Source: CAVWZH01 sp963765285
GTDB taxonomy: Bacteria > Acidobacteriota > Terriglobia > Terriglobales > Acidobacteriaceae
NCBI GenBank assembly: GCA_963765285.1
Contig: CAVXVR010000007.1
Span: 1-64,000, forward strand
Length of the DNA stretch: 64,000 nt
Reading direction: 5' to 3'
The position numbers were made by a program, and so were the translations under genes. The notes under the pieces are model-generated. The model searched no databases. It saw only the letters and a list, made by a program, of their open reading frames with translations, and was not told the origin of the DNA. The first letter of the stretch is position 1; each line of letters starts with the position of its first letter. Below, one piece after another: positions 61,162 to 64,000 of this stretch.

Positions 61162-62487
61162 ATGCCGGCACCCCTAACCACCATCGCTGAAATCGGCAAG
61201 CACGAAGGCCAGACCGTCACTCTTCGCGGCTGGCTCTACAACCTGCGCGAGAGCGGCAAACTGCTTTTCCCTCAGTTTCGTGACGGCTCAGGCGTGATTC
61301 AGGGCGTCGTACCCAAGAACGCAGTGACGCCGGAAGTCTTCGAAGCTATCAAAACGCTGACTCAGGAATCCAGCGTGATCGTCGAAGGCAAAGTTCGTGC
61401 CGACAAGCGTGCTCCGGGCGGCTACGAGCTTGATGTCACTAATGTGGAAGTCGTGCAGCGAGTCTCGGAGACTGATCCCTTTCCCATTTCGCTGAAAGAG
61501 CACGGCGTCGATTTTCTGATGGAGCACCGCCATCTTTGGGTGCGCACTCCGCGCCAGGCCGCCATTTTGCGGGTGCGGGCGGAAATCATTAAAGCCGCGC
61601 GTGATTTCTTCGATGAGCAGGGATTCACGCTCACCGATCCACCGATCCTCACTCCTGCGGCCTGCGAAGGCACCTCAACTCTCTTTCCCGTGGATTATTT
61701 CGACGAGCAGGCTTACCTCACGCAGTCCGGCCAGCTTTACATCGAAGCCACGGCCATGGCGCTGGGCAAGGTGTACTCCTTCGGCCCGACGTTCCGCGCG
61801 GAAAAATCGAAGACCCGCCGCCATCTCACCGAATTCTGGATGGTCGAACCCGAGGTCGCCTACGCCACGCTTGACGATCTCATGGACCTCGCCGAGGGTC
61901 TCATCAGCTTTATCGTCAAGCGCTGTCTTGACCGGCGGCGCCCCGACTTGCAGACGATCGGACGCGATATAACGAAGCTTGAACAAATAACGCCGCCTTT
62001 CCCACGCATTTCCTACGACGAAGCCGTGAAGATGCTGCAGGAAGCCCATGCCAAAGGCGCGCTGGACAACAATTTCGAATGGGGCGGCGATCTGGGCTCT
62101 CCCGACGAAACCTACATTTCGTCGCAGTTCGAGAAACCCGTGATGGTGCATCGCTATCCGGCCAAGGTGAAGGCTTTTTATATGGAGCCTGATCCGGTGC
62201 GTCCAGATTTGGCGTTGTGCGTCGACGTGCTCGCCCCGGAAGGTTACGGAGAAATCATCGGCGGCTCGCAACGCATGGCCTCGTATGAGTTGCTGGTCCA
62301 GCGCATTCACGAGCACGGGTTGCCGGAAGAAGCTTTCAAGTGGTATTTGGATTTACGCAAATACGGCACCGTGCCCCACGGCGGATTCGGCATGGGAATT
62401 GAACGCGTGGTGGCCTGGGTGTGCGCGCTCGATCACGTACGCGAGACTATACCGTTTGCGAGGATGTTGCACCGGCTGTATCCGTAG
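61162..62487 (+). CDS. asnS: Asparaginyl-tRNA synthetase
   Basis: A 441-residue class IIb synthetase. An N-terminal OB fold (VTLRGWLYNLRESGKLLF) is followed by motif 2 (FGPTFRAEKSKTRRHLTEFWMVEPE) and motif 3 (GGFGMGIERVVAW). The order and the AsnS-type motif 2 favour AsnS over AspS. It attaches asparagine to tRNA-Asn. It stands alone after a 74-base gap. Confidence 0.93.
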   Translation: MPAPLTTIAEIGKHEGQTVTLRGWLYNLRESGKLLFPQFRDGSGVIQGVVPKNAVTPEVFEAIKTLTQESSVIVEGKVRADKRAPGGYELDVTNVEVVQRVSETDPFPISLKEHGVDFLMEHRHLWVRTPRQAAILRVRAEIIKAARDFFDEQGFTLTDPPILTPAACEGTSTLFPVDYFDEQAYLTQSGQLYIEATAMALGKVYSFGPTFRAEKSKTRRHLTEFWMVEPEVAYATLDDLMDLAEGLISFIVKRCLDRRRPDLQTIGRDITKLEQITPPFPRISYDEAVKMLQEAHAKGALDNNFEWGGDLGSPDETYISSQFEKPVMVHRYPAKVKAFYMEPDPVRPDLALCVDVLAPEGYGEIIGGSQRMASYELLVQRIHEHGLPEEAFKWYLDLRKYGTVPHGGFGMGIERVVAWVCALDHVRETIPFARMLHRLYP

Positions 62488-62520
62488 GTTTCACCGCCGA
62501 GCACGCAGAGTGCGCCGAGC

Positions 62521-62613
62521 ATGGAAGAAAAAGACAGACTCGACTCGATCACGCGCCGTATCATCGGCGCTGCCATCGAGGTGCCAAGTCGCTGCGGTGA
62601 ACAATCAATCTAA
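62521..62613 (+). pseudogene. N-terminal remnant of a GxxExxY-type protein
   Basis: Thirty codons from ATG 62521 give MEEKDRLDSITRRIIGAAIEV, the start of GxxExxY proteins (usual form: ...IIGAAIEVHRALGPGLLE). The sequence then leaves the family and stops at 62611. The remainder is missing, so this is a relic between asnS and arginase. Confidence 0.5.
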
Positions 62614-62627
62614 GGCAAGCTAAAACT

Positions 62628-63572
62628 ATGCCTCCCACAACTTCATCGTCGTCTAGCATCACTGCCAGGAAAATCCAGGTGATTGGCGTTCCTCTCGACC
62701 TGGGACAGTCCCGCCGTGGCGTCGATATGGGCCCCTCCGCGGTCCGGGTCGCAGGCCTCGAAGCCCGCCTCGAAGCTCTCGGCCACGTGGTCGAGGATGC
62801 GGGCAACGTGGCTGTCGCAATTCCCGAGCAGAAGAAAGAAGGCGCGTCGAACGCCAAATATCTCAAGGAAATCACCGCCACCTGCACCAAAGAAGCCGAA
62901 CTGGTGGTGAAGACGCTCGAAGCCGGCAAAGTCCCGTTGGTTCTTGGCGGAGATCATTCCGTTGCGGCAGGCACCGTCGCTGGCGTCGCCGAATTCTATC
63001 GCCGTCAGAACCAGAAGATCGGCCTGATCTGGATTGATGCCCATACCGATCTCAATACTCCCGACAGTTCTCCCAGCGGCAACGTGCACGGTATGCCCCT
63101 GGCCGCCACCATGGGCCTGGGCCCGGCGGAACTGGCAAACATTTTCGATTTTTCGCCCAAAGTGAAGCCGGAAAACTGCGTGCTCGTCGGCGTGCGTGAC
63201 ATTGACGCCGTCGAGAAAGAAAACGTGCGCAAAGCCGGCATCGGCGTCTTTACGATGCGCGACATCGACGAGCGCGGCATGCGCACCGTGATGGAAGAAG
63301 CCCTGCGCATGGCCGGACGCGGTACCGCCGGCTATCACGTCTCGCTCGACATGGATTGGATCGACCCCGAAGACGCTCCCGGCGTGGGCACGCCCGTCCG
63401 CGGCGGCGCAACCTACCGCGAAGCGCATCTCGCCATGGAGATCATCGCCGACCACGGACGCATGTTGAGCTTTGAAATCGTCGAGGTGAATCCCGTAATC
63501 GATGAACGCAACCAGACCGCCGATCTGGCTGTAGAGCTGGCGCTCTCAGCCTTCGGGAAAAAGATTTTGTAG
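62628..63572 (+). CDS. rocF: Arginase
   Basis: A 314-residue ureohydrolase that splits arginine to ornithine and urea with two Mn ions. Metal ligands: His in GGDHSVAAGTV, the DAHTDLN box (Asp-x-His-x-Asp), and SLDMDWIDP with two Asp; HGMPLA and APGVGTPVRGG complete the signature. The N-terminal VIGVPLDLGQSRRGVDMGPSAVR is typical. It follows the GxxExxY relic, in the same direction as asnS. Confidence 0.93.
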   Translation: MPPTTSSSSSITARKIQVIGVPLDLGQSRRGVDMGPSAVRVAGLEARLEALGHVVEDAGNVAVAIPEQKKEGASNAKYLKEITATCTKEAELVVKTLEAGKVPLVLGGDHSVAAGTVAGVAEFYRRQNQKIGLIWIDAHTDLNTPDSSPSGNVHGMPLAATMGLGPAELANIFDFSPKVKPENCVLVGVRDIDAVEKENVRKAGIGVFTMRDIDERGMRTVMEEALRMAGRGTAGYHVSLDMDWIDPEDAPGVGTPVRGGATYREAHLAMEIIADHGRMLSFEIVEVNPVIDERNQTADLAVELALSAFGKKIL

Positions 63573-63601
63573 CGGGTGCCCCACCCTTGTCGCGGTAATC
63601 G

Positions 63602-64000
63602 CTACTGCACGTCCGAGACTTTTCCCTTCACGAACGTGATCTTGAGGTCCTTGTAGACGTAGATCTGTTTCGCGCCCAGGTTTACTTTCTTTTCCGGTTG
63701 GCCCAGCGCGGCCTCGACTTCCTCGACTGTCTGGCCTAACTGGATATTCTGAGGCTCGGGCGCGGCGGCCTGTGCCTGGCCTCCCTGGTTGCCCTGTCCG
63801 CCTTGCTGCTGGTTGCCCTGTCCGCCGTTGCCCTGTTGCTGTCCGCCGCTGTCATCGATGGTGAAGACCTGGGCGATGGTGTCTTCGATTTGCGACGGGC
63901 TCGCCGTCGCCAGTGATCCCTTGGCAAACTGGAAGATCACCTCGGACTTATAAAAGGTGGTTGGACTGGTGTTGTTGCAGGCGTCGCAGGCGATGACGCT
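63602..64000 (-). CDS. Hypothetical protein with Gly/Gln-rich linker, N-terminus beyond window
   Basis: The minus-strand frame runs in from the right edge with no stop and ends at 63602. A short in-frame start (GTG 63940) is not preferred because the reading continues upstream as a protein-like line. Visible order: ACDACNNTSPTTFYKS (a CxxC), a helical piece, a low-complexity linker of Gly, Gln and Asn (about 63770-63850), and a C-terminal domain QLGQTVEEVEAALGQPEKKVNLGAKQIYVYKDLKITFVKGKVSDV of the outer-membrane assembly/SmpA-like plan. Family unknown. Confidence 0.6.
   Translation of the reverse strand, partial: SVIACDACNNTSPTTFYKSEVIFQFAKGSLATASPSQIEDTIAQVFTIDDSGGQQQGNGGQGNQQQGGQGNQGGQAQAAAPEPQNIQLGQTVEEVEAALGQPEKKVNLGAKQIYVYKDLKITFVKGKVSDVQ

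Noticed and set aside
1..64000. CRISPR arrays, rRNA genes, integrases, riboswitches
   Set aside because: I looked for regularly spaced repeats, rRNA-like words, tyrosine or serine integrase motifs and common riboswitch cores and saw none; the only regular repeats are the 188-base transposase units and short tandem pairs.

Overview
The window looks like a chromosomal segment of an Acidobacteriota bacterium (Terriglobia/Koribacter-like). This rests on the many secreted proteins of types I associate with that phylum, an alternative heme-copper oxidase locus, dispersed TGTCATCC-type intergenic hairpins, REP/RAYT elements, and the overall GC-rich codon use. The assignment is by recognition only; no search was run.

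Layout. 1-1.7 kb: two secreted hypotheticals (one cut by the window edge) and a 61-aa zinc-ribbon mini-protein. 1.7-5.2 kb: methylmalonyl-CoA decarboxylase (scpB), a succinate/acetate-type CoA transferase (scpC) and a zinc alcohol dehydrogenase (adhP type). 5.4-6.3 kb: a truncated membrane sensor joined to an internal fragment of an old-yellow-enzyme gene, a deletion scar. 6.4-8.9 kb: a mobile-element-like cassette on the minus strand (annealing-protein-like gene, truncated RecB/Cas4-like nuclease, unknown gene, HNH nuclease, start and stop codons overlapping). It diverges from a small ribbon-helix-helix-like regulator gene, and a perfect 12-bp inverted repeat lies between them. 9.1-11.3 kb: three unrecognised genes. 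11.3-14.4 kb: decayed DNA with a fragment of an outer-membrane gene, diverged repeats and one secreted protein.

14.4-18.1 kb: a four-gene minus-strand operon: a carboxypeptidase-regulatory domain fused to a b561-like membrane domain, YceI, an OmpR-type regulator and a histidine kinase. 18.6-28.2 kb: a respiratory operon. It runs from a monoheme porin-like protein, a diheme cytochrome c, a cupredoxin and a STAS-domain protein to cytochrome oxidase subunits II, I, III, III-like and IV, a small membrane protein and heme O synthase. 28.2-31.6 kb: two SH3-domain secreted proteins and a secretory-lipase homologue lacking its nucleophile serine. A tRNA-Ser(TGA) follows at 31.7 kb.

32.0-39.3 kb: an extracytoplasmic oxidation island: cytochrome c, a GMC oxidoreductase with a Tat-exported gluconate-dehydrogenase subunit-3-like partner, a Tat-exported DapA-family protein, a PQQ dehydrogenase, a second cytochrome c and a cupin. 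Three of its genes carry lesions: two frameshifts and an ACG in place of a start codon. 39.4-47.5 kb: a second heme O synthase, a large metzincin-like protease, a P-loop NTPase, leuD-leuC, a family 2 glycosyltransferase and a 2-oxoglutarate oxygenase.

47.6-52.5 kb: a polytopic membrane protein whose 5' end lies in a 177-bp direct repeat. The two copies bracket about 3.2 kb of Rhs remnant, two damaged REP-associated tyrosine transposases, REP hairpins and a broken lipoprotein gene. 52.5-64 kb: mostly ordinary chromosome: a MacB-type permease, a Trm112-like protein, folD, coaE, an HtrA protease, a MmcQ/YjbR protein, gamma-glutamyltransferase, a TIM-barrel isomerase, asnS, arginase and the end of a secreted repeat-linker protein.
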